Origin: Spinacia oleracea
Lineage: Eukaryota; Streptophyta; Magnoliopsida; Caryophyllales; Amaranthaceae
DNA length: 64,000 nt
Reading direction: 5' to 3'
Assembly (NCBI RefSeq): GCF_020520425.1
Contig: NC_079492.1
Span: forward strand, 2,108,001-2,172,000
The position numbers were made by a program, and so were the translations under genes. This document shows positions 11,201 to 22,480 of this stretch, one piece after another. The notes under the pieces are model-generated. The model searched no databases and was not told the DNA's origin. It worked only from the letters and a program-made list of their open reading frames with translations. Each line of letters starts with the position of its first letter. Position 1 is the first letter of the stretch.

Positions 11201-14200
11201 TATCTCAAACTGCAGCCTTATCGACAAAAATCACTTGCTCATAGGCCATTTGAGAAGCTTGCAGCTCGCTTCTATGGGCCATACAAGGTGCTTCAGAAAG
11301 TGGGAAGTGTTGCCTACAAGTTGGAGTTACCAGAAGCTTGTAAGATTCACCCCGTATTCCATGTCTCGCAGCTTAAGAGAGCAGTTGGAGAGGATGTCAC
11401 CACTACATCAATTCCTGCACAGATTTCAGCTGACCTAGAACTAGTAGCAGAACCCGAGGAGGTATTAGAAGTGCGCATCAGGGCAGTAGGAAGGAAAGTA
11501 ATACAGGAAGTGTTGATTAAGTGGAAGCATCTCCCAGCTTTTGAGGCCACTTGGGAAAAGGCTACAGCCATTCAGGAAGGATTTCTCACCTTCCACCTTG
11601 AGGACAAGGTGGTACTTGAGGAGGAGGGTGATGTAACAAGCCCGCCAGGGGTGCGCACCACAACTGCAGTTGATAATACAGCAGATGGTCCTAACGGGCA
11701 GAAGGAGCCACGTGGCATGCTAACATACAGCAGCGCAAAAAGACAAACTAGGCAGACTATTTTTTTGGGGACTTGTGTATAAAGGGGAAGGAATATTGGG
11801 AATAGGGTATGTCATTTGTATTGTGAGAAGTTTGTGCTACTTTTGGGAGAGATAGTGAGCTCTCGAATTCTCACTTAGCTATCCTCATCTATTTCCAGTA
11901 ATAAATAAACCTTACCTTGGGTGAGCAAACATCATTGTTACTCTGTTTTTCTATTATTGTGAATTTGTGCAGGTGTGTGTGTTGGGTGTGTTGGGTTAAC
12001 GGGTGAAGGAGTAGCCGGCGTTCCATTTCATGTTAGAAGTTCCTTGTATAGACTGGTGTAACTTAACTTCCTATGCTGGTGTTACTTATACATTGTATTC
12101 ACGGTTATTTTCTTGTTTTATTGCAGTTTATTCAATTTTATGTTTGAGGTTCCTTGTATAGAGGAGTGTTACTTGACTTTCTATGCTGGTGTTACTTATA
12201 CATTGTATTCGTTGTTACTTTTCTTGTTTTATTGCAGGTTCTTCAATTTCATGTTAGAGATTCCTTGTATACATGGGTGTTACTTGATTTTCTATGTTAG
12301 TGTTACTTTTAGTTATTGAAGTTTCTTCAATTTCATGTGTTAGAGCTGAGGTTCCTTGTATATACTGGTGTTACTTGACTTTCTATGCTGGTGTTACTTA
12401 TACATTGTATTCGTTGTTACTTTTCTTGTTTTATTGCAGTTTCATGATAGAGGTTTCTTATATACACTGGTGTTATTTTATTTTCTATGTTGGTGTTACT
12501 TTTAGATTTCGTTAACCAACGCGATGTGCTTTAAACGCGTTGGGCTTGTTTAAAAGTGTGAACACGTCCCACCATCAAGTTGATGGTGTGGCTGGTCACA
12601 TATAAGACTTGAGGTTCCTCACCAGTCTAGTACAATAAAATCAGTGAAGACTAAGGACTGAAGAGGTGCAAATATATTTGGGGGTCCTTGCCTATATTGT
12701 TTGCAGCAACTCGACACAATTACTACTGTATCTTTGAAACATACAATAAAAGAAATGGCTTACCATGCCATTCCTCTCACATAATATGCATTTGCAATGA
12801 TTGCACAAAAGCCTTTCCACTGATGTAATACATCTTCAGAGACTGGAGGTGAAGCAGACCATCTAACTACGGTTGGCTGTGGTGTACACAAGATGGTGAT
12901 ACATATAATGCTCAACCAAAGAATGCACTCATCAACCTGCATTTTAAAGGGGACACATGCATAAATACCGGGTTTTCATATTTTCACTGGGCGAGTTCAA
13001 GCTATGATTTATATAAGATAAATGAATTGCAATGCAGATCATAACCTGAAGATGTTTACATATGCACAAGCAGCACAATGCATTGAACAAAGAGCAGTAA
13101 TCAGTAATAACCAAAAGCCAGGCAAAACATATAAAATGACCAATGCAAGTGAAACAAATAATAAAAATTCCACTAAACGTAGGTAGTTAAAGAAAGGGGT
13201 ACACATAGAATGCCATAGTAGTCAGTTAATTTCATGATTCTAGATTTAAATTCAAGTTCATACAAGTTTAAGCTGAGAAATGCTAAAATAATAGGCACGT
13301 ACACAAAGAGTAACAAAATCCCCTTTTGTCTGTCATTTGACCTGAACCAATCCTAAATTGAAAACTTCGGGTCACAACCAAGAATTTTCTTGAAGGAAAC
13401 CGAAATTATTGGACTTGTAGCTGATCCAACCCCACTCTACCTAAGCCAAAACCAGCCTCACCCACTTTGTTAACAGGTCTAAATTTAGCACCACATCTAC
13501 CACAGAAGCTTGGGGAAAATGGTATTAAAGAAAAATAAAAGAGTTATTCCAGTATAATTCATCATTATCATTATCATTACCCCATTGCCTCAAAGAGGCT
13601 CCCGCAAAAAGCAGGGTAGGGGGGGTCGGACGTACGCAACCTTACCCCTGCAATTGCTGAGGGGTTGTATAATTCATTAAAAACAAATTAGATACGAGGT
13701 TCACGGTGTAAAAGAACGCACAACTCACTTCCTCGTATAATATTTTGGACCTCAGGCTGGTGCGTCCGCCATAAATTTCCATTGATTCTATTTCAACTCC
13801 AGATTCTTTCATATTGGACAGCTCTTTCCTCAAACCTTCATCAGTGCAACCTAATGCATAAGCATTTACCCCAGCTTCAATGAACTCCTATGTCATCAGA
13901 GAAAAAAAATTAATTAAAAGAGAACAATGATCTCTCACAAGTCACAACATAAAATGTGATTGCTAAAATGTTTTCCCAACCTTAAGATTATCAGTGCCAC
14001 CACGATCAATCACATTTCTGTATCGTCTGAATAAGCTGACAGCAATATTTGTTGATGAACGATAATCATCATCTGATGAAGCAGGATCTAAAGACCGGCA
14101 CTGGAACATGTGTTGTCAACAATCAAAACCAGACAATTCAACGGAAAATAATTGAAAAGAAAAAGAAAAAAAATAAGACATACCAGCCACCTCTTGGTAA

Positions 14201-14429
14201 CACTGTCCTGAGAGAGGGAACAGCCTTTCAATTGCCCATGGCCTTGTCTGGGAAGAAAGCAGTTGCGCAAGCCTTCGGTATTGGAAAAACTTGGTTGACT
14301 AGGACAGCCTAGAGGACTGAGTAACGGAGTGAAATTTGCAGCCTTTGAAAGACTAAACTCCTGAAATATATTGTTATCTAAATAACTCAAGCACTTCCTG
14401 ATAGCTCCCCCAGCATGCACCGTCAACAT
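5204..14429 (-). CDS. Conserved, probably plastid-targeted protein of unknown function (277 aa, six exons)
   Basis: I assemble six minus-strand exons whose GT/AG borders keep phase throughout: 14429-14184, 14100-13981, 13887-13729, 12936-12764, 5719-5614 and 5233-5204 (TAG). The product has a Ser-rich N-terminus, low in acidic residues until about position 75, that looks like a transit peptide. A charged domain follows ([18 protein letters not shown], then [16 protein letters not shown]). Next is a hydrophobic stretch, [14 protein letters not shown], near residue 180, then a conserved-looking end with [13 protein letters not shown] and VVSPQWPQA. The Trp codon split between exons 4 and 5 supports joining exons 7 kb apart. 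That intron (12763-5720) is filled with repeats and an old LTR element. An out-of-frame five-codon ORF (ATG at 14440) overlaps the chosen start, and an upstream exon may exist. I do not recognise the family. The exon chain is secure; the N-terminus is less so. Confidence 0.75.
5750..6440. other. Intronic stretch with no recognisable feature
   Basis: This is the 3' part of the 7-kb intron of the 277-residue gene. It is AT-rich and includes a short TTTA run near 6016-6035. I see no gene, RNA or clear element. Confidence 0.5.
6532..7190. repeat. Minisatellite, left block (~100-110 bp unit)
   Basis: About three to four imperfect units built from words such as TTCCTTGTATAGACTGG, GGTGTTACTTATACATTGTA, TTTTCTTGTTTTATTGCAG and TTTCATGTTAGAG, spaced 91-111 bases apart. 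The block is interrupted at 6781-7040 and resumes after the chromovirus at about 12025. Confidence 0.8.
6781..7040. mobile_element. Stowaway-like miniature element
   Basis: A 260-base element whose ends are inverted repeats: CTCCCTCCGTCCCTTAATAC on the left and GTATTAAAGGACGGAGGGAG on the right, flanked by TA. It interrupts a minisatellite unit. Comparison with intact units suggests the duplicated target could instead be TACAT, a small ambiguity against a pure TA target. Confidence 0.8.
7192..12024 (+). mobile_element. Old Ty3/gypsy chromovirus, broken (fossil)
   Basis: LTR-like ends at about 7192-7550 and 11652-12024 share long stretches (GTGCGCACCACAACTGCAG, GAGCCACGTGGCATGC, TCACTTAGCTATCCTCATC) but differ by many substitutions and small indels, so the insertion is old. 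A primer-binding-like site (TGGTATTAGATC) follows the left LTR. Recognisable parts in order are gag remnants with a zinc-knuckle-like piece, reverse transcriptase ([15 protein letters not shown]), RNase H, part of integrase, and a C-terminal chromodomain with VLIKWKHLP and ATWE. The chromodomain marks it as a chromovirus. It is clearly broken, with more than five breaks, and is not expected to be active. Confidence 0.85.
12025..12510. repeat. Minisatellite, right block
   Basis: About five further units of the array at 6532-7190. The shared words TTCCTTGTATA start near 12040, 12150, 12261 and 12352, with a more diverged copy near 12452. The chromovirus inserted within this array. Confidence 0.8.
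13556..13672 (+). repeat. Au-like SINE fragment, copy 2
   Basis: Related to 2278-2396, with ATTATCATTACCCCATTGCC, CAAAGAGGCTCCCGCAAAAA, a G-run, GTCGGACGTACGCAACC and TTACCCCTGCAATTGCTGAG. It lies in the third intron of the 277-residue gene. The family name is given from memory of the plant Au SINE 3' half. Confidence 0.45.
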
Positions 14430-14439
14430 GGTTGAACCA

Positions 14440-15100
14440 TGATATATGTGTCTTCAGAATACAAATGGGAGCAAAGAAAGAATGAGAATACCATGGGAAA
14501 ATTATAAAATCAATTCAAAAGAAGTTACAATAAAGATTAGTCCATAAAGTTTCTTTTTCCTTAAAGTTTGCACTTCAGGCAGGTGCTATTGTGATTGGCA
14601 GATCACTGTTATTATACTTCCCAGAGAAGCTTAAGTCACTAATATTTTATCTGATTCAGAACAAATAATACGAAGCATCCGAATTTCAGGTCTCTAACCT
14701 TCTGAGATTCAACTAATAGCGTAACGGAATACACATTCATAACATGAATAATCAAGATATGATTTGGTGGAAATAACGCAATAATAAGGCAACATTCTCT
14801 AGTCATCAACAACTTGAATATTCAGGGAATCATCCAACCCCCTTTATGATTCTTCTGAATGGAAAATTCTGGTAATTATACTTGTCCAAGAAATATTATC
14901 ATTTATCAATTGCTCTTGGGGTTGTCTTTCCCAACTTTAGAAAATGCTTCCCTCCGAAGTCCGAAGACACCATTTATACTACAATTTTGTTCATAGTCAA
15001 TCGCTGCAGCATGCAGATCTCAGAAACAAAGTTTCATCTTGCTGCTGGTTATTTAGCTCTTAGGGGTATGCTGTTAGACCTCAGCTAACCTTGCAGAAGG
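14440..15100. other. 5' flank of the 277-residue gene, nothing recognised
   Basis: AT-rich sequence upstream (minus sense) of the proposed start. It may hold leader or non-coding exons of the 277-residue gene, but I could not place a promoter or splice pair. Confidence 0.4.
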
Positions 15101-15114
15101 CTCTGGAAGGCTGG

Positions 15115-15365
15115 ACGAATGTGTTTGGATAGCAAGATAGAAGGGAAAGGAAGAGGAGGGAAAGAGGAGGAAGGGGAGGGGGATGCGAACTCCATTTTTC
15201 CTCCCAATCTCTCCAATTTTGAAGGGATGGAGTTTATTTAATAGGGTTGGAAAATGGATCCCTCCGCTTACTTCCTCCAACCTTTTATCCAAACAAGGGA
15301 GCTTCTTTCCCTCCCTTTCTCCCCGTTTCCTCTTATCCAAAAAACGTTTGATGTTAGGGTGGTTT
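15115..15365. mobile_element. Possible fold-back (hAT-like) miniature element
   Basis: The left part (GTTTGGATAGCAAGATAG then a GGGAAAGGAAGAGG purine run) and the right part (CCTCTTATCCAAAAAACG after a pyrimidine run) are imperfect inverted repeats. The TTTGGATA-type ends are common in plant hAT miniature elements. No target duplication was found. Confidence 0.4.
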
Positions 15366-17045
15366 AGGAAAATTATCATGGAAAATCACTCTTTTTCCCA
15401 CACCACACATATTATTAAGCACAAATTTGACCTTCAATTTCCTACTTCGAAGGATTAAGACATGAAGGCTTCCATTTATGCCTGCCATGACTCACACGGT
15501 AAAATTGCTGAATCCTACAATTTCTCTGACCACTTTGAAAGGACGGTGAGGAAGAGAGAATGACCCAACTTCCGCCTAAATCTAAAGGAAGTAATCAAAG
15601 ACTTGGTGCTTGGATGCCTGGAAGGCTCGAACACCCACAAAACCATCACACTGGAGGGTCATCCATAGGGCTTAGTCCTTGGAGGGTACGGTTGATAAGC
15701 AGCATATGTGTCAATAAGCTACATCTCAAACCTCAGAACTCAACAGCAATCACAGGACAGGTTTTAATGGAACCAAGTGACAAAATATCATTTTTTTGCT
15801 TGCCATATAATGTGCATGATCAAGATTGGGTGCCTCCATAACTCGCTACTATTCTTTGATTTCTAGACCACTCAAACTCGCTCTCCCCCAAAATCAATCA
15901 AGGAATTCCACCATTGGAAATAGTTGCATTGTGATTCAGTAAGTCCTCTTAAATTGAGTTATTTTACAACAATTCTAAATATGAAGCAGATTCCTCATCA
16001 TCTAATACCTATTCATGCTGTTTCCGGAACCGCCATTAAACTTTCGACCGAGATGAACATCATATTCAAAAGGTTCTTTTTCTGGTCATGCTTAAACTAA
16101 TAAAAGAAATCAACTCAGACTAACATTCAGAACCCAAATGCAGGAAAGTTGCTCTATTTTACATCAAGCATTTTTAGATGTACTCTCTAGATTACAGGTA
16201 GCCACTTTCCAAGTGCAAAATCATTGCCTTCCAGATTACAATAACTATATTTAGTAAAACTAATCATTGGTTTAAGAAACCACACATAAATTCTTTCCTC
16301 CATACCATTTTAGGTGGCAGCCACAATGCAAATATCACCATATAATTGGTTCAGTCCACCCAAAACTAAATAAATTGCATCAACTTACAAAGACTACAAC
16401 TTTATATATATGAGGTAGTTCATTTGTCAATTGATAAACTTAAGTCAAGCATAACATGAATTAAAGTTGTGCAACATGACATAAAATTAAAATTACCATA
16501 GCAATCTGAATGAAGAAAATGGCAGAAAGTTCACCTTTTGCAGGGAAACTATGATTGCCAGTAAAATTACCAAAGCAACCTGAATGAAGAAGAAAACCCT
16601 CGAAAATTAACAGAGGAACCCAGAAATTATCTTGGCAATTGTTAAAAACTAGGAGGAGAGAAGAAGAATCAGTTACGGTTATACAAACCACCAGCTTATT
16701 GTATGGTTCCAAAAGATTCATGGGGAATTTTGAAAATTGATTGAGCAGAAAATGAAAGGAGAGATCTTTTTTCATATTTTCTGGTGTTCGACAGAGTTAG
16801 GAAGTCATGCCTCATTCTTTTTCGAGTAAGAAGTCATGCTCAGTCCGATCAAATTATGCACCGGTTGTACTCTAATCCTAAAACAGCAATCAAATTGTTG
16901 GGTTTGGTTCGAAGTGGTTCTTAGTACAATGCATATTGTCGGGTTTGTTTCGGGTTTGGTTCGAAGTGGTTCTTAGTATAGTGCATACTGCTTTAGGTGG
17001 GTATGGGGTACGGGCTATGTATAAGTAACTTTGGGTTATTATGAA
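15366..17045. other. Intergenic stretch without a supported gene
   Basis: Contains only short open frames. The longest, on the minus strand at 16775-16461, is hydrophobic and could be part of a leader or exon of the 277-residue gene, but it lacks a clear splice link. I see no RNA gene. Confidence 0.4.
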
Positions 17046-17049
17046 TATT

Positions 17050-17516
17050 TGCTTAACGAGCCGAGCTGCTTGCGAACTATTCGATACTGGGCTCGACAAA
17101 GCTCGGCTTGAGCAGGCTCGACTCAAGCTCGGGTTTCTTTTCGAGAATTTAATGAGCCAAGCCTAAGCTATCAATGACTCGACTCGAAAGCTCGTGAACA
17201 AGCTCGAGTTCTTTTTAATATATGTATTTTTTATATTTTAACATATAAAACATGAAAAAATTGATAAACATGTTTCTTAATTAAACATTTGTTGTTCAAC
17301 CTCGAGCGAGTCTATCAAGCTTCGAGCCGAACCGAGTTCGGTTTTAATGTTTCGAGCTCGAGCACAATTTTACAGGCTCGACAAGCTTCGAACTCGAGCC
17401 GAGCCTATGCTCACGAGTTTTATACTCGAGGCTCGGCTCGGTCTCGGTCTCAGCCTCGGCTCGGCTCGGCTCGGTCTCGGTCTCGGTCTCAGCCTCGGCT
17501 CGGCTCATTAACATCC
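17050..17516. mobile_element. hAT-like element rich in CTCGAGC/GGCTCG words
   Basis: Bounded by TTAACGAGCCGAGCTGC on the left and GGCTCGGCTCATTAAC on the right, an inverted pair. The interior has many CTCGAGC and GGCTCGGTCTCG words. The end sequence matches the better-defined hAT element at 43608-44967 (TAGGGGTGTTAACGAGCC). The outermost bases look eroded and no 8-base duplication was seen. Confidence 0.5.
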
Positions 17517-17955
17517 ATAGTCACAAGTGTGTCAACCAAAAACAAGGCTCAAGGCCCATATTTAGGCTGATTGCTCTCCTCCATCCAACATCAAGGAATG
17601 CCATTATAGTATGGACTATGGACTATGGACTATGGACTCTTGGAGTATAAGGATTCAGATATTGTACAAGTGCAACATGTGAAGGGATGTGGAAGTGTAA
17701 GTATACACCAAATGTGTTACGGATCTTCTTAAAAATATTGCTCAGTCGCACTAAAAAAGTATACTCCGTATTGTTTACACCATTGGTTAATGGTTATAGA
17801 CACAAAAAATATATAACAAAACAAGAAAACCAAAACTTTGAGTAATTTCATCCACCAAAATAATTGACATGGGTTCGATAAATCAATATAGCTCGATAAT
17901 TACTTTGGGTAATCTATAATATATTTCCGTGAACACCAAAACATAATCTTACGTG

Positions 17956-17961
17956 CACGTG
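17956..17961 (+). promoter_or_regulatory. G-box (CACGTG) upstream of the T-protein gene
   Basis: CACGTG sits inside the larger palindrome ACGTGCACGT, about 420 bases before the TATA box. G-boxes are known light and bZIP/bHLH sites. Photorespiratory genes are light-induced, so a role is plausible but unproven. Confidence 0.35.
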
Positions 17962-18380
17962 TCCATGCCTCGTGCCCTGTGATCTCGAGACTATATTGGA
18001 TTTTACGTATACCAATCTAGTCATTTAGCAAAATAACAAGAGATAACAAAGCACTCTTCACTCACTCTTTGGTGGATTGTTGGTTGGATTGTTGGTTATC
18101 ATTTAGAGGGTCCAAGAAAGCATATAGATTTTATCACAAAAAGCAGTGAGTTATGGTAAAATCACACACAAACAAATCTATCCCACAAACAGAGAACAAA
18201 GAGAAAAGATAGAGTGTGGTAAGTGGTAACCACTCGCTAAAGATTGGGCCTTTCTATCCTTTTTTTTGCGCCTAAGGAACCCTCCTCCACCCACCACATA
18301 CCACCAACCCCATCATTTTAAAATTTTTTTGTCGATAATTATGATAAATATAAATAAAATAATTATTTATATGTTTACAC

Positions 18381-18388
18381 ATATAAAG
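18381..18388 (+). promoter_or_regulatory. Likely TATA box of the T-protein gene
   Basis: An ATATAAAG word lies about 100 bases before the donor at 18486/18487 of a probable non-coding first exon (CTTTCTGGAG|GTAAAC). The matching acceptor is 19807-19808, eighteen bases before the ATG. The resulting leader intron is about 1.3 kb. Confidence 0.45.
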
Positions 18389-18994
18389 ACGATTTCTTTA
18401 TTCTTGTCCAGATTAATTGGGTAACACCCACTTCATTTTTTCAGATTCTCTCAAAGCTGAACAGCCAAGGAGTCTGCTTTCTGGAGGTAAACTTTTGTCT
18501 GATGCATTTTATCGAACACCTTGTGATCAACTTTTTATCTCCATTTTTGCTGAAAGTGAGATCTAGATTAGTTTTCTTGCTTCATGGGTTTTTGTTGTTG
18601 TTTGGCCTTACTTTCCATGCCAATGTCACCCATTGTCCTTGATAAGTGTGCATAATTTATGCAAAAAGTATTGAACTGTGTTGGGCTTTTTGCAATTTTC
18701 TTTTTATTGTTGTATTGATATGATGTAATAGTTTATTGATATGATGCAAGAAAAGTAATCGATAATCTATTTACATTTTGCAATGTGTGATTGTTAATTC
18801 TTGTATTCTCTCACTCATTTGAATCTTTTGGGATGTGGGAAATGAGGTAGGATAATATTTAAAGTTTTAGATGCTTAGTTAGTTAGTTGGTTCCATGGAT
18901 TTCTAAACACCAGAACATATTGTGGTTTAATCTTCAGTCTAATCATAGAATTTGTATGTTTTCTGAATAAACTTGTGCTAGGGAGTGTAATTAG

Positions 18995-19082
18995 TGGATA
19001 CCTATTAGCTTAATTGGTTAGTTCGTTAAAGGTTGGGGTGTTATCCAAGACCTTGGATCGAATCCCGTCTAAATCACCATTC
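18995..19082 (+). repeat. tRNA-derived SINE-like repeat in the T-protein leader intron
   Basis: Has a box A (TAGCTTAATTGGTTAG) and a box B (GGATCGAATCC) at tRNA-like spacing. The arms do not pair well enough for a functional tRNA, so I call it a SINE head or tRNA relic. Confidence 0.5.
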
Positions 19083-19452
19083 TTTGTGACTTTCCATGCT
19101 ATGAAAGTATTTTGGTAGATTCAAAGTGTCTTCCAAATTTCAGCAATCAAGCATTGGTGTAGAAACTTTAATTACGGTTTAAACAATTTTATTGGGAAGA
19201 TTTCTTCTTCATGTGGAAAGGATCATGTAATAGTTTCCAGGAGACTAGTTGCTTGGAATACTTTCATAATGGATTTTGATGACTGACCATAAAACTCAAT
19301 CCTAGTATTCTTTCCTAGACCATTATGTAATCTTCTGTTTGGACTTAAAGTTACATGTCCTAGATTGTCTTGTACACTTAATGTGTGTCGAAATGGTCCC
19401 AGCCTTCCCTGAAGAGATTCAGAACTAAACTCCTTTCACTTATTAATACTGA

Positions 19453-19760
19453 CGGCCCGTTTGGTAGCTGGTAATGCATGGTTGGAATGGGAATAAATCT
19501 AAGCGTTATTTGTCAAGAAAATAACATCATGATGTCCATGGTAATGAAATTTTGTATCAAACATGGTGTTTTTCTTCATAGTTTTGCATTCCCACCTAAT
19601 ACCATTCCCCAAATGATAATGGACGGTAATGAAAATTTATAAAGAGATAATTTTGAGTAAACTAGCATTACCATGGGCATAGAGATTAATTTTCCTTACA
19701 AATTTACATACAAAATCATTCCCATTGACACCATTTATGGCCGGCTACCAAACAGGCCGT
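19453..19760. mobile_element. hAT-like miniature element in the T-protein leader intron
   Basis: The ends CGGCCCGTTTGGTAGC and GCTACCAAACAGGCCG form near-perfect inverted repeats around a 308-base, coding-free interior. The (G)GCCCGTTTGGT start is typical of plant hAT miniature elements. Confidence 0.7.
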
Positions 19761-19826
19761 GAATGTTTTTCCCTGATCTTGAAATTCCATTTTCTGTTGT
19801 GTGTTCAGAAGTTTTGATATAAAGAT

Positions 19827-22480
19827 ATGAGAGGAGGAGGGCTATGGCAGCTTGGGCAATCAATCACCAGGCGTCTTGCACAGGCTGATAAGAAAGTTGT
19901 TGGTCGTCGATGTTTTTCAAGTGAAGGAGATCTCAAAAAGACAGCACTTTATGACTTCCATGTTGCAAATGGTGGGAAGATGGTCCCTTTTGCTGGTTGG
20001 GGAATGCCAATTCAATATAAGGACTCAATAATGGATTCTACTGTCAATTGTAGAGAGAATGGAAGTCTTTTTGATGTCGCTCACATGTGTGGTTTGAGCC
20101 TTAAGGGGAAGGATTGCATTCCTTTCCTCGAAAAACTTGTTGTTGGTGATATTGCTGGACTTGCCCCTGGCACTGGAACCTTATCGGTTTTCACAAATGA
20201 GAAGGGTGGAGCAATTGATGATACTGTGATCACCAAGGTGACGGATGATCACATATATTTGGTTGTGAATGCGGGTTGCAGAGATAAGGATCTGGCACAT
20301 ATTGAGGAGCATATGAAGGCGTTCAAGTCTAAAGGTGGTGATGTCTCATGGCATATCCATGACGAGAGATCTCTTATTGCCTTGCAGGTTTATACTTTGA
20401 TCCGTCATTTCTTTGTTTTACAATTGATTACCCTCCTTGAAAGAGTTATATGCTCTATGTCCTTTTGTTACCCTATATTCACCATTATAGCTGTATAACC
20501 TTAAGGCTCCGTTTGGTTTGGTGTAAAACGTTTTCAGTGGAAAATGGTTATTCATGTAAAACATTTTCCAAGGAAAAACGCAATTTCAAACTAGTTTTCC
20601 TTTGTTTGGTTCATTAAAAGAAAATGTGAGAAGATGGTGAAGATTAAGGGGGAAAAGGGAGGGGGAGATAAGGAGGAAAAGGTGGAAAAGTGGTTTCCTT
20701 CCCTTCCAAATGAAAAAAGGGTTTTTCAACTTTGAGGAAGTTATTGAAAATTATTTTTCATCTCTTGCAAAACCAAACAACGTAAAATGAATGAAAAGGG
20801 GAAAATCGTTTTCCATGAAAATGTTTTACACCCACCAAGCAAAGCCTAAGAGTAGGTACTCCATATAATACTTGGAGATTGATTATTATTGTTTTCTTCA
20901 TCTCTCCGAGTTTTCACCTCCACGTGCAAAATGTGTCAGACTGATAAACAGATTGTAGTCTGTATCAATATTTCTTAGTTTGATTTGGTCAGCTGTGCTG
21001 TGGAAGGTGATGAGGGATGCTGACCCTCTTAACCTGCTGCTATTTCTAAGACTAAAACCCTCTTAATCTGTGGAAGGGGGATGCTGACCCTTGGATTACA
21101 CATTTGGTGGAAACAAATTTTTGGTATTTCAGTTTTGGACATCACTTTATTTGGAGGATGAAAATTCTCTTCAACTGTCGTATATCTGTTAGTTTATTGT
21201 TCAAATCGCAATGTAATTATATTTACTCTTCATGATTTATTGATGATTTCTCTCAAGGTTTCCAATATTGTTATCCTTCCCCTGTGCAGCAAATAATGAA
21301 CCTTATGTGAATGCGTTTTTGTCAGGGTCCCCTTGCTGCTCCCGTTCTTCAACATTTGACCAAGTATGATCTAAGCAAGTTTTACTTTGGAGAATTTTGT
21401 ATGACTGATGTCAGTGGATTCCCCTGCTATCTCACTAGAACAGGGTATGATCCTCCCTCTTCCATTCCGTGCGTTGTGTGTAATTTACGAACTGCGTCTG
21501 TTATAATCTAATGGATTCCTTTGGTAGAAGCTTGTGGCAACATAATTAGACAATTGCACGTTTTATACCTTGAATATTTCGGTGTCTTGCATGCTTGATG
21601 GGCAATCGGTAGAACAAAAAATATATGTGATTTTAAACTGTAAAAATGTTTTTAAACCGTAAAAATGTGCTTTAAAACCGTTAAAATGTGCTTTTAACCC
21701 GTAAAAATGTGTTTTTAACTCAGTTGCATGTAGAGCTACATACAACCAGGTGCACCTTCTAATTTGTGTCTGATGGGACTTGTTTAAGCTTGTGTTCTCC
21801 CACTTCCTGCTTTTACAGTTCTATTTATTCAATTGCTCAACTCTAACATACACAGAATACCTAATGAATTGGGTATTGAATTACTTTTCCTAGAATATCC
21901 TTTTGACATGAAAGTTTTGTATTTAATTTTTAGATACACTGGTGAAGACGGGTTTGAAATTTCAGTCCCCGATGAGCATGCAGTAGACCTTACAAAGCAA
22001 ATCTTGGAGAAATCCGAAGGAAAGATAAGACTTACAGGGCTAGGTGCACGAGACAGTTTAAGGCTCGAGGCAGGATTATGTCTATATGGAAACGATCTCG
22101 AACAGCATATTACACCCGTTGAAGCGGGTCTAACATGGGCTATCGGAAAAAGGAGGAGGGCAGAAGGCAACTTCCTCGGTGCAGAAATCATCCTCAAACA
22201 AATTGCTGACGGTCCGAAAATAAGGCGTGCGGGATTTATTTCTTCGGGGCCACCTGCTAGAGGTCACAGCGAAATTCAGAACGAAAAGGGTGAAAACATT
22301 GGTGAAATTACTAGTGGTGGATTCAGTCCTTGCCTTAAGAAGAACATAGCCATGGGTTATGTGAAGTCTGGTAACCATAAGGCAGGCACTAAGGTTAGCA
22401 TTTTGGTAAGGGGAAAGCCTTATGAAGGAGTTGTTACTAAAATGCCCTTTGTGCCCACAAAATACTTCAAGCCAACTTAA
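19827..22480 (+). CDS. GDCST: Aminomethyltransferase, T-protein of the mitochondrial glycine cleavage system
   Basis: T-protein takes the aminomethyl group held on lipoylated H-protein and, with tetrahydrofolate, makes methylene-THF and ammonia, the photorespiratory glycine step in the mitochondrial matrix. Three coding exons join in phase: 19827-20387, 21326-21444 and 21934-22480, giving 408 residues, the usual plant length. Residues 1-30 ([20 protein letters not shown], then RRCFSS) are a typical mitochondrial presequence. The GGAIDD motif holds the Asp region that contacts folate (D131/D132). The [11 protein letters not shown] motif follows residue 227, with a split Gly codon at the exon 2/3 border. 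[19 protein letters not shown] and the C-terminal barrel (KMPFVPTKY) are intact. The leader intron and intron 1 each carry a miniature transposon. The gene converges on the succinyltransferase gene, with about 0.9 kb between stops. Confidence 0.95.
20502..20849. mobile_element. hAT-like miniature element, family M copy 1 (T-protein intron 1)
   Basis: Inverted ends TTAAGGCTCCGTTTGGTTTG and (inverted) CTTAGGCTTTGCTTGG, each followed by GTGTAAAACRTTTTC. The interior is shared over most of its length with 54960-55262 (words such as AAGTGGTTTCCTTC, TTGCAAAACCAAACAAC and AAAAGGGGAAAATCGTTTTC). Confidence 0.8.

Larger units (their letters stand above)
6445..12612. mobile_element. Putative TIR element with internal tandem repeats, later split by other insertions
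   Basis: The left end (CTCCTGTGTGACCAGTGACG near 6450) and the inverted right end (TTATATGTGACCAGCCACAC read from about 12607) are related. The right end carries the palindrome ACCATCAACTTGATGGT, which is also found at the left end of the element at 57655-58525. Between the ends is a minisatellite, interrupted by a Stowaway-like element and a chromovirus. The whole sits in the large intron of the 277-residue gene. Exact termini and target duplication were not resolved. Confidence 0.4.

Noticed and set aside
16461-16775. A separate 104-codon minus-strand gene
   Set aside because: Hydrophobic, no recognisable domain and no clear start or splice sites. At most leader sequence of the 277-residue gene.
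18995-19082. A tRNA gene
   Set aside because: A and B boxes are present, but I cannot draw paired acceptor and anticodon arms. A SINE or tRNA relic fits better.
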